Assembly (NCBI GenBank): GCA_964371865.1
Contig: CAYJOR010000005.1
Location: forward strand, 16,938-80,937
Length of the DNA stretch: 64,000 nucleotides
Source: CAYJAZ01 sp964371865
GTDB lineage: Bacteria > Desulfobacterota > Desulfovibrionia > Desulfovibrionales > Desulfovibrionaceae
Direction: 5' to 3'
In this document: positions 45,306 to 54,289 of the stretch, piece after piece
Numbering within the stretch: position 1 is the stretch's first letter
Layout: each line of letters begins with the position of its first letter
Made by a program: the position numbers and the translations under genes
The notes under the pieces: generated by a model
Told to the model about the DNA's origin: nothing
What the model saw: the letters and a program-made list of their open reading frames with translations, nothing else
Databases searched by the model: none

Positions 45306-46934
45306 ATGGGATTTTTTTCTAAGATTAAAACACTTTTCACATCTGAACCTATAGAACAACAAAAACCACAAGAAGAAATCATTCAAGAAAAAATTGAAGA
45401 AGTTCAAGAGATTCCAGAATCTACCACGGACTCAGAAACTAGCGAGCCCGCTATTTCAACGACTCCTGCTGAACTATCTTCCTCTGAAATAACAACTGAA
45501 AACATTCAACCTACTGAAGTGAGCGACCCTCTAACTCTTTCTACGCCTGTAGAAAATCTTGAAATTTCTACTCCTAAAGCTAATGTTGAAATTGAAATTC
45601 CTACTGAAAGTATCGAAGTTGTCACCACAAGCGAAATCTCTGAACCTATAGAAACGGTTGAATCTGAAGTTTTAGCTGAACCAACACCAGCGCATGCTCC
45701 AGAAGCTCAACAAACAGCAAGTTCTTTATCAACAACAGATGAAAAACTTCTTATTGCTCTACGTCAAAGTGAACAAAAACTATCCTCATGGTTAACTATT
45801 GTTCTCCAAAGTGTATCTGAAAAAGGGGACTTATTAAACTCAAGAATCAATTTCCTCTTAAAATCTCTCGATATTCCACAAAATGAAATTGAAGCCTTCT
45901 TAAAAGACTTCAACCAATGGCTTGATAATATGGAATATCAATATCTTGACGAGTTTAGATCTGAATTACAATACAGGCTTTCACTCGCTCTCGACCTTGA
46001 AGATGAAGAAGATGAACGTGATAGATTAATGCTCAAGCTAAATTCATCTCTCACGAAAACACGCGAACAATTACTCACAGGTATAAATGCCCTCTTCTCT
46101 CAACACAGCAATCTAGACGCTGCCTTCTGGGACGAATTAGAAGAGCTATTCATTATGTCTGACATGGGATATGAATCGGCACAAAAGCTTGTATCAATCC
46201 TCAAAAAAGCGGCAATAGCTAAAAATATTGATAGCCCAAAAGAACTGCTTCCACTCTTTGCTGAGGAAGTAGAAAAACTCTTCACCGTTCACAAACGTAT
46301 TGAAGCAGTAAACCCACCTGAAGTTATTCTTATGGTTGGTGTAAACGGCGTTGGTAAAACAACAACCATCGCTAAACTTGCTCACCGCTCAAAAATGCAA
46401 GGAAAGAAAGTTCTCATTGCCGCTGCCGATACCTTTCGCGCTGCCGCTATCGAACAGCTTCAAGTTTGGGCAGATAGGATTGGAGTAGATTTCACCTCAA
46501 AAATCCACGGTTCTGACCCTGCCGCAGTTGCCTTTGAAGCTATGGATAAAGCACTAGCAGGTGGATATGACATTGTCTATATCGATACAGCTGGAAGACT
46601 ACACACAAAAACAGGTCTTATGGATGAGCTTACAAAAATCAAGAATGTTATCAATAAAAAACATCCAGGTGCACCTCATAGAATTATCCTTGTTATCGAT
46701 GCTACCACCGGTCAAAATGCTCTACAGCAGACCAAACTCTTTATACAGTCAGCTCAAGTATCTGAAATTATCCTAACCAAGTTAGACGGAACCGCAAAAG
46801 GTGGCGTTGCCCTTGCCATAGCAAGCATGTTTCAAACTCCAATCACCTACGTTGGTTTGGGTGAGAAACTCGAAGACCTAAGACCTTTCAACCCGCATGA
46901 CTTCGCTAAAGCCCTCTTCGATATAAAAGAGTAA
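45306..46934 (+). CDS. ftsY: Signal recognition particle receptor FtsY
   Basis: 542 residues. An acidic Glu/Pro/Ser/Thr-rich A domain (about 10-145) precedes the NG domain. P-loop GVNGVGKTTTIAKLA near residue 344, AADTFRAAAIEQL, DTAGRLH, TKLDGTAKGG and GLGEKLEDLRPF are all in place. It is the GTPase receptor that docks SRP-ribosome complexes at the inner membrane. The acidic domain is long compared with many FtsY proteins. Own promoter; followed by repeats and convergent metH. Confidence 0.96.
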   Translation: MGFFSKIKTLFTSEPIEQQKPQEEIIQEKIEEVQEIPESTTDSETSEPAISTTPAELSSSEITTENIQPTEVSDPLTLSTPVENLEISTPKANVEIEIPTESIEVVTTSEISEPIETVESEVLAEPTPAHAPEAQQTASSLSTTDEKLLIALRQSEQKLSSWLTIVLQSVSEKGDLLNSRINFLLKSLDIPQNEIEAFLKDFNQWLDNMEYQYLDEFRSELQYRLSLALDLEDEEDERDRLMLKLNSSLTKTREQLLTGINALFSQHSNLDAAFWDELEELFIMSDMGYESAQKLVSILKKAAIAKNIDSPKELLPLFAEEVEKLFTVHKRIEAVNPPEVILMVGVNGVGKTTTIAKLAHRSKMQGKKVLIAAADTFRAAAIEQLQVWADRIGVDFTSKIHGSDPAAVAFEAMDKALAGGYDIVYIDTAGRLHTKTGLMDELTKIKNVINKKHPGAPHRIILVIDATTGQNALQQTKLFIQSAQVSEIILTKLDGTAKGGVALAIASMFQTPITYVGLGEKLEDLRPFNPHDFAKALFDIKE

Positions 46935-46941
46935 GAAATTT

Positions 46942-47020
46942 GTCTCCGACGGGCAAAGGGAATGATACCCTTTGCAAACCCCTTTTCTTTTTTCTCTCGT
47001 TCCTCGATAAAAAAGGAAAG
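46942..47020 (+). repeat. Family-2 repeat, left copy
   Basis: Contains CCGACGGGCAAAGGGAATGA, a hairpin GCAAAGGG/CCCTTTGC (46953-46975), then TTTCTCTCGTTCCTCG and AAGGAAAG. The hairpin, directly after ftsY, may end its transcript. Confidence 0.65.
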
Positions 47021-47107
47021 TGAATTTCAAAAAAATTATTTCCATTATCATCAAAGCAAAGAAAACTTTTCTAGGTTTTATGGGGAAGTGTTAAGTTCGT
47101 AATAAAA

Positions 47108-47153
47108 AAAATCCTCCTTTAAATTTGTGATTACAGATTTAAAGGAGGATTTT
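47108..47153. terminator. Strong bidirectional hairpin after ftsY
   Basis: AAAATCCTCCTTTAAAT (47108-47124) and ATTTAAAGGAGGATTTT (47137-47153) are perfect 17-base inverted copies with A/T tracts on both sides. Works as a terminator from either strand. Confidence 0.75.
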
Positions 47154-47330
47154 ACTTTTAATAATAGCTATTCTCGAAGTATATATTCTTGCCCTCATCG
47201 CCACCGTCAAACTAAAAACTCACCACATAGTATATGCGATGAGAATTAAAAAGTTTGTAAGGAAAGGGATAGGGCGACTGGGGAAAAGGGAAAAAACTAT
47301 CCTAGAGATGTCTAATAAATTAATAGAAAA

Positions 47331-47374
47331 AGCCCTTTCATTCATCAGTTAGTTTCGTTGAAAATGAAAGGGCT
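47331..47374 (-). terminator. Terminator of metH
   Basis: AGCCCTTTCAT (47331-47341) pairs with ATGAAAGGGCT (47364-47374). On the minus strand a run of five T follows the stem. About 180 bases after the metH stop. Confidence 0.7.
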
Positions 47375-47444
47375 ATTTATTTTAAATCAATCTCAAAATA
47401 GAAGAATTTCTTTGACGATAAAGGAAAGCTTAGTTTTGGAACAA

Positions 47445-47538
47445 CTCATTCCTTTCTCACGAGGAACGAGTGGGAAAGAAATGAGGTTTCCAAAGAGACT
47501 TTCCCTACGGGAATCATTCCCTTTGGTCGCCGAAGGCA
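47445..47538 (-). repeat. Family-2 repeat, right copy (inverted)
   Basis: On the minus strand it reads GCCTTCGGCGACCAAAGGGA, ATGATTCCC, ..., TTTGGAAACCTCATTTCTTT, CTCGTTCCTCG, AAGGAATGAG, matching the left copy in the same order with a short insertion. Confidence 0.65.
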
Positions 47539-47554
47539 TCTCTTATCTTAATCT

Positions 47555-49975
47555 TTATCCTAGTATATTCTCTAGTATTCTTACGGTTGATACTGCATCC
47601 TGAGCGTATGCGTCTGCACCGATGTAGTCAGCGTAATCTTGGGTTACTACTGCGCCGCCGATGAATACTTTACACTTGAAATCGCTATTTTTCATAAGGT
47701 CAACAAATTCTTGCATACGTGGCATTGTGGTAGTCATAAGAGCTGAGAGACCAACAGCATGAACATTATGTTCTTTTGCCGCTTCAAGAATGGTTGAAGC
47801 TTTTACATCTTTACCAAGGTCTATTACGCTGTAGCCATGATTTTCAAGAACAAGCCCTACAATATTTTTACCAATATCATGAATATCACCCTCAACAGTA
47901 GCAATAATGATTTTCGCTTTTTCCATTGAAGCATCTTGAGCAAGAAGAGGTTTTAAGAATTTAAAAGCTTTTTGCATGGTTTCAGCGGAACGAAGAAGCT
48001 GAGGAAGGAAGTATTCTTTTTTCTCATATTTATCGCCCACAATATTAAGTGATGGAATGAGATTTGTATTAATGATATCAAATGCTTGAGTTCCTTTAGC
48101 TAACTCTTTTTCGATAAGTGGAATGATATTTTCTTTATCGCCTGTTATGATTGCAGATTCAAGAGTTATTTCTTGATTTTTATCTTTAACAGATTTTGCT
48201 TGAGCTGGATTTTGCGCTGATTGAGCTGAGTAATTAGCATAATTTTCAATAAAATAACTTGCTTCTTTATCGTGCGCAAGAAGAAGATTTAGAGAGTCAA
48301 GAGTTTCTTTGAAGCGGACGTTAGATGGATTTCCTATACACGAACTTAAACCACAGCCACATGCAAGAGCAAGAAAAGCAGAGTTGATAAGTTCACGAGC
48401 TGGAAGTCCGAATGAAATATTTGAAAGTCCAATCGTAGTAGCAATTCCGTTTTCTTTACAGTAAGCAAGAGTATCAAGAGCCGCTTTAGGTGCAGACGGA
48501 TCAGATGCCGCTGTAAGAGCAAGAACATCAACCACGAGAAGATGTCTACCAATTCCATAAGACTCTGCTTTAGTAACTAAATCTTCAATAATACTGATTC
48601 TGTCTTTAGCTGTTTTAGGAAGATCGCTCCCTTTAAGAGGAAGTAAAATAGCAGGGCAACCCCAAAGCTTGATAATTGGAGCAAGAGTTTCCATACGGTT
48701 TTCTTCACCACTGATAGAGTTAACTAAGCAAGATGCAGGATATACTGGAATTGCTGTAGCAAGAGCTTTTGCATTTGAAGAATCCACAACAAGCGGAATT
48801 GTATATTTTGAAATAAGTTGCTCTACCATGTAAGGAAGAAATACAGGTTCATCAACGTGAGCTGCACCAACGTTTACATCTAACAAGGTTGCGCCGGCAG
48901 CTATTTGTTCGTCAGCGTATTGCATTGCAAGTTTGACTGATGAATTTTGGAACTCAGCAGATAAAAGTTTCTTACCGGTAGGATTAATTCGCTCACCAAT
49001 TAAAGCAATACTGTGATCAGCACCGATTGAAACAAGCTCAGAACGTGAGGTAATTCTTACAGCTGTGTCAGTACGCCTTGCAATGAAGCTCTCTTGACTA
49101 AGAGTTTTTTTGAGTTCTTCAGTAAGGCATTGGATATGTTTAGGCGAAGTTCCACAGCAACCACCAAGAAGTTGAACTCCACGTTCAGCTAATTTGTAAG
49201 TAAGTTCTGCAAAAGGTTCAGGAGCTAGGCGGAATACAGTTTCATTATTAATAAGTTCAGGAAGACCCGCATTAGGTTCTGCAAAAATTGGTGTATTAGA
49301 ATGTTCAAGTAATTCTTCAACAATAGGAAGCATTTGTTCAGGGCCAGCACCACAATTTACACCAATAGCAGCAACACCCATATTCTCCATTGTTGCAGCA
49401 AATACTTTAGGGGATGAACCTGTAAGGCTTGTTTCACCTTCAAAAGTCATGGAAACAAAGATAGGTAAATCGCAGACAGATTTAACAGCTGCAACAGCAA
49501 TTCTTGCCTCAGCTATATCAAATTGAGTTTCGATAAAAATAATATCTGCTCCGCCGTCAACAAGACCACGAGCCTGCTCTTGATAGGCTTCAAAAAGAGT
49601 TTGCGGTTCTTCAGTTCCAAGTGGACGAATAAGTAAGCCAGTAGGACCAACATCACCACCAACGAACATTGGATGAGATAATGCACTTTCGTTTATAGCT
49701 TCACGTGCAACTTCTGCCATTGCCTTATTGAATTCATAAGTTGATAGAGTTTTAGGAAGTTTGAATTTTGTGCCACCAAAAGTACAAGTAAGAATAATGT
49801 TTGTGCCGGCTTCTAGATAATCTTTATGAATTTGTTTAATAATGTCTTTATTTTCAAGGGCAAATTCAGCTGGGTTAGCAGTTGAAGGCATACCCTTTTC
49901 TTGTAATTGTGTGCCCATAGCACCATCAATAAGTAAAACTTTCTTTTCATCTAGTAACTGTTTTAATAATGACAT
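47555..49975 (-). CDS. metH: Methionine synthase (cobalamin-dependent), short form
   Basis: 806 residues. Homocysteine/zinc domain 1-300 (LIDGAMGTQLQEKG, GVNCGAGPEQ, LGGCCGTSPKHI), pterin/folate domain about 320-590 (IALIGERINPTGKKLL), cap and B12 domain to the end (cobalamin-binding DIHDIG at about 697-702). The C-terminal AdoMet reactivation domain of E. coli MetH is missing, as in Thermotoga-type enzymes, so reactivation needs a separate protein. Start ATG 49975 is chosen because GTGGAG precedes it; a TTG 18 bases upstream is in frame but unlikely. Confidence 0.93.
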   Translation of the reverse strand: MSLLKQLLDEKKVLLIDGAMGTQLQEKGMPSTANPAEFALENKDIIKQIHKDYLEAGTNIILTCTFGGTKFKLPKTLSTYEFNKAMAEVAREAINESALSHPMFVGGDVGPTGLLIRPLGTEEPQTLFEAYQEQARGLVDGGADIIFIETQFDIAEARIAVAAVKSVCDLPIFVSMTFEGETSLTGSSPKVFAATMENMGVAAIGVNCGAGPEQMLPIVEELLEHSNTPIFAEPNAGLPELINNETVFRLAPEPFAELTYKLAERGVQLLGGCCGTSPKHIQCLTEELKKTLSQESFIARRTDTAVRITSRSELVSIGADHSIALIGERINPTGKKLLSAEFQNSSVKLAMQYADEQIAAGATLLDVNVGAAHVDEPVFLPYMVEQLISKYTIPLVVDSSNAKALATAIPVYPASCLVNSISGEENRMETLAPIIKLWGCPAILLPLKGSDLPKTAKDRISIIEDLVTKAESYGIGRHLLVVDVLALTAASDPSAPKAALDTLAYCKENGIATTIGLSNISFGLPARELINSAFLALACGCGLSSCIGNPSNVRFKETLDSLNLLLAHDKEASYFIENYANYSAQSAQNPAQAKSVKDKNQEITLESAIITGDKENIIPLIEKELAKGTQAFDIINTNLIPSLNIVGDKYEKKEYFLPQLLRSAETMQKAFKFLKPLLAQDASMEKAKIIIATVEGDIHDIGKNIVGLVLENHGYSVIDLGKDVKASTILEAAKEHNVHAVGLSALMTTTMPRMQEFVDLMKNSDFKCKVFIGGAVVTQDYADYIGADAYAQDAVSTVRILENILG

Positions 49976-50009
49976 AAAAAAAATACTCCACAAAATCTTA
50001 AAAATATGA

Positions 50010-50023
50010 GTTAATAAATTAAC
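50010..50023. promoter_or_regulatory. Palindrome between metH and rpoH
   Basis: GTTAATAAATTAAC (6-bp half sites, 2-bp spacer) lies in the 97-bp divergent gap between metH and the sigma factor gene. Possible operator for one or both. Confidence 0.4.
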
Positions 50024-50072
50024 AATTTTTTCTATTTAAAGAAAAAGATTGAAAATAAGGATGGGATGATAT

Positions 50073-51290
50073 ATGATAATTCTTAGACAAGATATGCCTT
50101 ATGAGATGTATCGATATAAGGAACAAAAATTGCGAAAAAAAAATACCACGTATGACGATAAAAGTCTAGATAAAGATATCCCCCCAAAAAAAGAGCATGA
50201 ACCCTTGCTTGAACCAGAAATTGTTGAAGAAGATGATAACTTCGACGACACTGATGGGGGAGACGAAAACCTCGATAGTCTCGAGAATTTTGCAGATGTT
50301 GAAGATGTAGACTTTGAAATAACCGGTGAAGATGTTTCATCCGACACCCTTGATTCTTTTGACGGTGATTCTTCACTCTCTAATCACGCGTCTACACTTC
50401 CACAAATAACAAGTGCTCGCTTACCGGAAGTATTCTCAAAAGATAGCTTACAACTCTACCTAAGAGAAGTATCTGCTTTTCCTATGCTTAAACCAGAAGA
50501 AGAAGTAGAGCTTTCTCAAAGAGTAAGAGATTTAAATGACCCTGATGCTGCTTTTCGTCTTGTGTCATCACATTTACGCTTAGTAGTTAAAATTGCTATG
50601 GAATTTCAACGTAGATGGATGCAAAACGTTTTGGATTTAATCCAAGAAGGTAATATCGGGCTTTTAAGAGCTGTTAATAAATTTGACCCAGATAAAGGGA
50701 TTAAATTCTCTTATTACGCAACTTTCTGGATTCGTGCTTATATCCTTAAATTTATTATGGATAACTGGCGCATGGTGAAAATTGGTACTACACAAGCGCA
50801 ACGTAAACTATTCTATAACCTGAATAAAGAAAAACAAAAACTTATATCTCAAGGCTTTGATCCGGATATAGATGTATTGTCTGACAGACTTGGCGTCTCT
50901 CGTGAACAAATTGTAGAAATGGAGCAAAGGCTCGATTCTACTGACCTTTCACTTGATACTCCTGTCGGCGAAGATAGCGGTGTTGCAACTCGTATGGACT
51001 ACCTCCCTGCCCTTACTCAAGGTGTTGAAGAAGGTTTTGCTGAGAATGAAATAACAGATATAATTCACGCAAAATTAGCAAAACTCATTCCTCATTTGTC
51101 AGACAAGGAAGTGTTTATTCTTGAAAATAGACTCCTTACTGACGACCCTATCACTCTTCGAGAAATCGGAGAGAAGTATAAGGTGACAAGAGAAAGAATT
51201 AGACAGTTAGAAGCAAGACTTGTTGCAAAAGTGCGTGCTTTCCTTACAGAAGAAATTGATGATTTTTCAGAAGACTGGATACAACCATAG
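50073..51290 (+). CDS. rpoH: RpoH-type (sigma-32) RNA polymerase sigma factor
   Basis: 405 residues. An unusual acidic N-terminal extension (about 1-125, rich in Asp/Glu) precedes sigma region 1.2 (SLQLYLREVSAFPMLKPEEE), region 2 (RLVSSHLRLVVKIAMEFQRR, LIQEGNIGLLRAVNKFDPDK, FSYYATFWIRAYILKFIMDN) and region 4 (TLREIGEKYKVTRERIRQLE). The QRKLFYNL segment (about 248-255) is the RpoH box, which supports sigma-32 over sigma-70. It directs heat-shock transcription. GGGA precedes the ATG. Confidence 0.87.
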   Translation: MIILRQDMPYEMYRYKEQKLRKKNTTYDDKSLDKDIPPKKEHEPLLEPEIVEEDDNFDDTDGGDENLDSLENFADVEDVDFEITGEDVSSDTLDSFDGDSSLSNHASTLPQITSARLPEVFSKDSLQLYLREVSAFPMLKPEEEVELSQRVRDLNDPDAAFRLVSSHLRLVVKIAMEFQRRWMQNVLDLIQEGNIGLLRAVNKFDPDKGIKFSYYATFWIRAYILKFIMDNWRMVKIGTTQAQRKLFYNLNKEKQKLISQGFDPDIDVLSDRLGVSREQIVEMEQRLDSTDLSLDTPVGEDSGVATRMDYLPALTQGVEEGFAENEITDIIHAKLAKLIPHLSDKEVFILENRLLTDDPITLREIGEKYKVTRERIRQLEARLVAKVRAFLTEEIDDFSEDWIQP

Positions 51291-51310
51291 ACTAAATAGT
51301 GCGGTGAATA

Positions 51311-53029
51311 ATGCAAAAATTCAAAGGGATACTCTCAAAATACGTTAAACCAACTCTAATCCTTGCAACCTTGCTGTCTTCTACAGTTTTAGCCAGTGGG
51401 TGTAGCGCAAGAAATACTGTTGAATTCAATAGTCCAGAAGCCGAACTTAGTTATGCTTACTTAGCTTTGGAACTTGCAGTGCGTGAAAATGATTTAGAGA
51501 GAGTAAATGAATCAGCAGAAATCTTCTTGCGTTATGCCCCTGATGCACCACCTCTTATAGATATAGCAACATGGTACCTTGTAATGGAAAATCATGTCGA
51601 AGCTCGTAAGCTTATAGAAAAGCTTACAAAAATTAGACCTTCTGATATGGATCTTCGTTTACTGCTTGCTGAAACTCTTGTTGAAAGCGGCATGGACGAT
51701 GAAGCAATTGATGAAATGAAAAAGTTCATCAAAGACTATTCTCAAAATACAGCTGCTCTCTTTGAGCTCGCCTACCTATATATGAGACTTGAGCGTTATC
51801 ATAATGCGAATGAAATATTTGCATCTTTTAGTGAAGAGCAGCTAACTCCGGTTACTTTGTATTATAGTGCAATGAGTTTAAGAGCATCAGGATATAGTAA
51901 GCTTGCAAAAACACAACTCATAAAAGCTCTTGAAAAACAAAGTGATTTTTATGAGGCAATTAGACTGCTTGCAAGTATAGAAGAAGAAGAAGGTGATATA
52001 AAAAAAGCGATAGAGCATTACACTATTCTTCTAGAAAACGAACAGGAAAATGTTGAGCTAATAACTCGTTTAATATATCTGCACGTTATTGAGAATAATA
52101 TCGAAAAAGGTTACGAACTTGCTAAAACTACTGAAGAACCTCTACTTTTTCTCTTGCATGTAATCCCTCTTCTTATGGAACAAGGTTACTACGACGCAAG
52201 TGAAAACCTTATAGAATACGCAAAGGATAAAGATACGAACTTAGAAGAACTTCTATTTTATCAAGCAGCTATTGAATTTGAAAAAAATAGAGATGCCTTA
52301 TCGGCGCTCAAGTATTTGTATCAGATATCTGAAAAAAGCGATAACTATTACAGAGCATTAAGTCTGATTATCGAACTTGAAATTATTGAAGGAATGTATC
52401 CTGAAGCATTATTTCATGCAAAAAAAGGTCTTGAAATCTTCGGTGATGATATTCAGTTCTTTCTCCTAGTCATTCAATTAAACTTTGCTATGGATCAAAA
52501 AGAAGAAGCTTTCAACTTTACAAGTAAAAAAGTTGATGAACTCTATGAAGATAGAGATACATCTTCTTTCGCTGTAGAACTTCTCTATAATTATTCGGGC
52601 ATGTTGTTTATTGAAAAACGAGGTGAAGAAAGTGTAAAGTATATTGAACGCATTCTTGAAATTGATCCTGAACATTATGAAGCAATGAACACACTCGCCT
52701 ATCACTACGCTGTTGAAGATAAAAAACTTACAACTGCTTTAGATTTGATAAATACCGTCATAAAAAACTCTGAACCTAAAGCTCATTTTTATGATACTCT
52801 TGCATGGGTTCAATACAGAATGGGCGACTATAAAGATGCCCTCAAGAACGTTCAAAAAGCTATGGATTTAGTTATAATGGGCGAAATAGACCCTACAATT
52901 TTAGAACATTACGGTTTTATTGCCCTAGAACTTGGGCAAAAAGATAAAGCAAAATTAGCATTTTTAGAAGCGCTTAAAGGTACACCTGAAAATCCTGAAG
53001 ACATTAAGCGCGCATTGGAGCAACTATAA
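51311..53029 (+). CDS. TPR-repeat outer-membrane-type lipoprotein
   Basis: 572 residues. A signal peptide with lipobox VLASGC (Cys near residue 31) is followed by about twelve TPR-like helix pairs (AYLYMRLERYHNANEIFASF, LIEYAKDKDTNLEELLFYQA, ALDLINTVIKNSEPKAHFYD). It starts 20 bases after the sigma factor stop and its stop codon touches the ATG of the next lipoprotein, so the two are coupled. It may assist lipoprotein or outer-membrane assembly; no direct evidence. Confidence 0.8.
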   Translation: MQKFKGILSKYVKPTLILATLLSSTVLASGCSARNTVEFNSPEAELSYAYLALELAVRENDLERVNESAEIFLRYAPDAPPLIDIATWYLVMENHVEARKLIEKLTKIRPSDMDLRLLLAETLVESGMDDEAIDEMKKFIKDYSQNTAALFELAYLYMRLERYHNANEIFASFSEEQLTPVTLYYSAMSLRASGYSKLAKTQLIKALEKQSDFYEAIRLLASIEEEEGDIKKAIEHYTILLENEQENVELITRLIYLHVIENNIEKGYELAKTTEEPLLFLLHVIPLLMEQGYYDASENLIEYAKDKDTNLEELLFYQAAIEFEKNRDALSALKYLYQISEKSDNYYRALSLIIELEIIEGMYPEALFHAKKGLEIFGDDIQFFLLVIQLNFAMDQKEEAFNFTSKKVDELYEDRDTSSFAVELLYNYSGMLFIEKRGEESVKYIERILEIDPEHYEAMNTLAYHYAVEDKKLTTALDLINTVIKNSEPKAHFYDTLAWVQYRMGDYKDALKNVQKAMDLVIMGEIDPTILEHYGFIALELGQKDKAKLAFLEALKGTPENPEDIKRALEQL

Positions 53030-53803
53030 ATGAATAAACTAAAGTCAACACTATTAATATTAATGTTTCTTTTTATTTCTGCCTGTGCTAAAAAGCCAGA
53101 TGCACCAGAAATTCCACCAGTAACAGAAAATGATATTCCTATCCGTTGGATTCAGCTAAAAACTGATAGCCTTGAAAAAACACCTTTCCTCATAGATGGC
53201 TCTATACGTGCCGGTAAAGAGGGTGATACTCAAAGAGCTAACTTTATAATGTGGGGAAATGAAGAACTCCCTCTAAGACTTGATATCACCGCAGCCGGTA
53301 GTGTGCAAGCGCAAATACTAGAAGAGAGAGACCAGGTTTCTATCTACATTCCTGATGAAGAAAATGTTTACCTCAAAAGCGATACAACATCAGCATTTAG
53401 GTCTTTTGGAATTATGTTTCCACTATCACTAGATGAAATTGCAAATTTTGCATTAGGTCGATTCCCTATAGCGCAAGAATCTGTGATGTATCTCGATGCT
53501 CATATATCTAATCAAGAAGATAATATAATCACATATGTTATTCCTTTCAGTCAAAAGAATAAATATACATACTATGGTTCTTGGTCTCTAGACGCTTATG
53601 CTCGCCCTGTGCTTTGGGAACAAGGGCAATGGATAATAGAATTCTTCTACGATGAAAATAGCAGGAAACCAAACAAAGTAAGCGGAAAAAGTACCGACTC
53701 AACTCTATTCACTCTATTTATCAGCACGAACAATTCTGTTGATACTTATGAATCTGTTGAATTAGAATTAAAAATGCCAACGAATACTCAAGTAAAATTT
53801 TAA
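53030..53803 (+). CDS. LolB-like lipoprotein
   Basis: 257 residues. Lipobox LFISAC near residue 19. The mature part is beta-rich with patterns such as FIMWGNEELPLRLDITAAGS and VYLKSDTTSAFRSF that suit the LolB/LppX-type half-barrel that binds acyl chains. A LolB-like role (insertion of lipoproteins in the outer membrane) fits the upstream TPR lipoprotein, but the similarity is fold-level and uncertain. Confidence 0.62.
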   Translation: MNKLKSTLLILMFLFISACAKKPDAPEIPPVTENDIPIRWIQLKTDSLEKTPFLIDGSIRAGKEGDTQRANFIMWGNEELPLRLDITAAGSVQAQILEERDQVSIYIPDEENVYLKSDTTSAFRSFGIMFPLSLDEIANFALGRFPIAQESVMYLDAHISNQEDNIITYVIPFSQKNKYTYYGSWSLDAYARPVLWEQGQWIIEFFYDENSRKPNKVSGKSTDSTLFTLFISTNNSVDTYESVELELKMPTNTQVKF

Positions 53804-53836
53804 TATAAAGAAAATAAATTTAGAAAGGAAAATACC

Positions 53837-54076
53837 ATGTGTTTAGCTGTACCTGTGAAGATTACAAAAATTATTGATGAAAAAAATGTTGAAGTAGAAG
53901 TAAGCGAAAATAATTTTGTAAAAGTTGGAACTGCTCTACTTGTAGAAGAACCAAAAGTTGGCGATTATATCATTACTCATGCCGGTTTTGCTCTACGCGT
54001 GTTAGACCTAGAAGAGGCTAAGGAAACGCTAAAGCTCTTTGCTCAAATAGCTGAAGTTCAATCGCAAGGATTATAA
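53837..54076 (+). CDS. hypC: Hydrogenase assembly chaperone HypC
   Basis: 79 residues, full HypC length. It begins MCLAVPVKI with the essential Cys2, then DYIITHAGFALRVLDLEEA. HypC carries the Fe(CN)2CO group with HypD for NiFe hydrogenase maturation, in the cytoplasm. Good Shine-Dalgarno (AAAGGAAA). No other hydrogenase or hyp gene is in the window, so it is an orphan, ended by its own terminator. Confidence 0.93.
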   Translation: MCLAVPVKITKIIDEKNVEVEVSENNFVKVGTALLVEEPKVGDYIITHAGFALRVLDLEEAKETLKLFAQIAEVQSQGL

Positions 54077-54082
54077 TTTTAC

Positions 54083-54108
54083 AAGAGCCCTTAGTGGCTC
54101 TTTTTTTT
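54083..54108 (+). terminator. Rho-independent terminator of hypC
   Basis: AAGAGCC (54083-54089) pairs with GGCTCTT (54096-54102), followed by a T-run. Confidence 0.88.
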
Positions 54109-54155
54109 GAGCTTTTTTACTTGATCAAATAATTTTCCAACGCACTATAAAAACT

Positions 54156-54189
54156 GAAGTTTCCAATAAAAATCGTTCCCTTTGGTCGC
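54156..54189 (-). repeat. Family-2 repeat, decayed copy
   Basis: GAAGTTTCCAA and TCGTTCCCTTTGGTCGC match the right copy of family 2 at 47.5 kb in the same order with the middle shortened. Between hypC and the exporter gene. Confidence 0.5.
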
Positions 54190-54239
54190 ACCAAAAGCGA
54201 ATTATATTCTTATCTACATCACCTTTTACACAAAAAGAA

Positions 54240-54260
54240 AGCCGACTATAATAGCCGGCT
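54240..54260 (-). terminator. Terminator of the sulfate-exporter-family gene
   Basis: AGCCGACTAT (54240-54249) and ATAGCCGGCT (54251-54260) pair with one mismatch; on the minus strand the stem is followed by TTCTTTTT. About 30 bases after the stop. Confidence 0.75.
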
Positions 54261-54289
54261 CTCTTATTTTGCTCACTAATTTATGCTAA

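Larger units (their letters stand above)
46935..47554. other. 620-bp gene-free interval bounded by inverted family-2 repeats
   Basis: Between convergent ftsY and metH. It holds a family-2 repeat at each end in opposite orientation, two strong hairpins, and a decayed family-1 arm (GTTTGTAAGGAAAGGG near 47254). An 81-codon frame at 47358-47603 runs through the repeat into the metH tail in the reverse direction and is not taken as a gene. The 177 bases between the two hairpins could be a short RNA, without direct support. Confidence 0.6.

Noticed and set aside
47358..47603. 81-codon frame on the plus strand after ftsY
   Set aside because: It crosses a hairpin, a family-2 repeat and the end of metH; composition is not protein-like.
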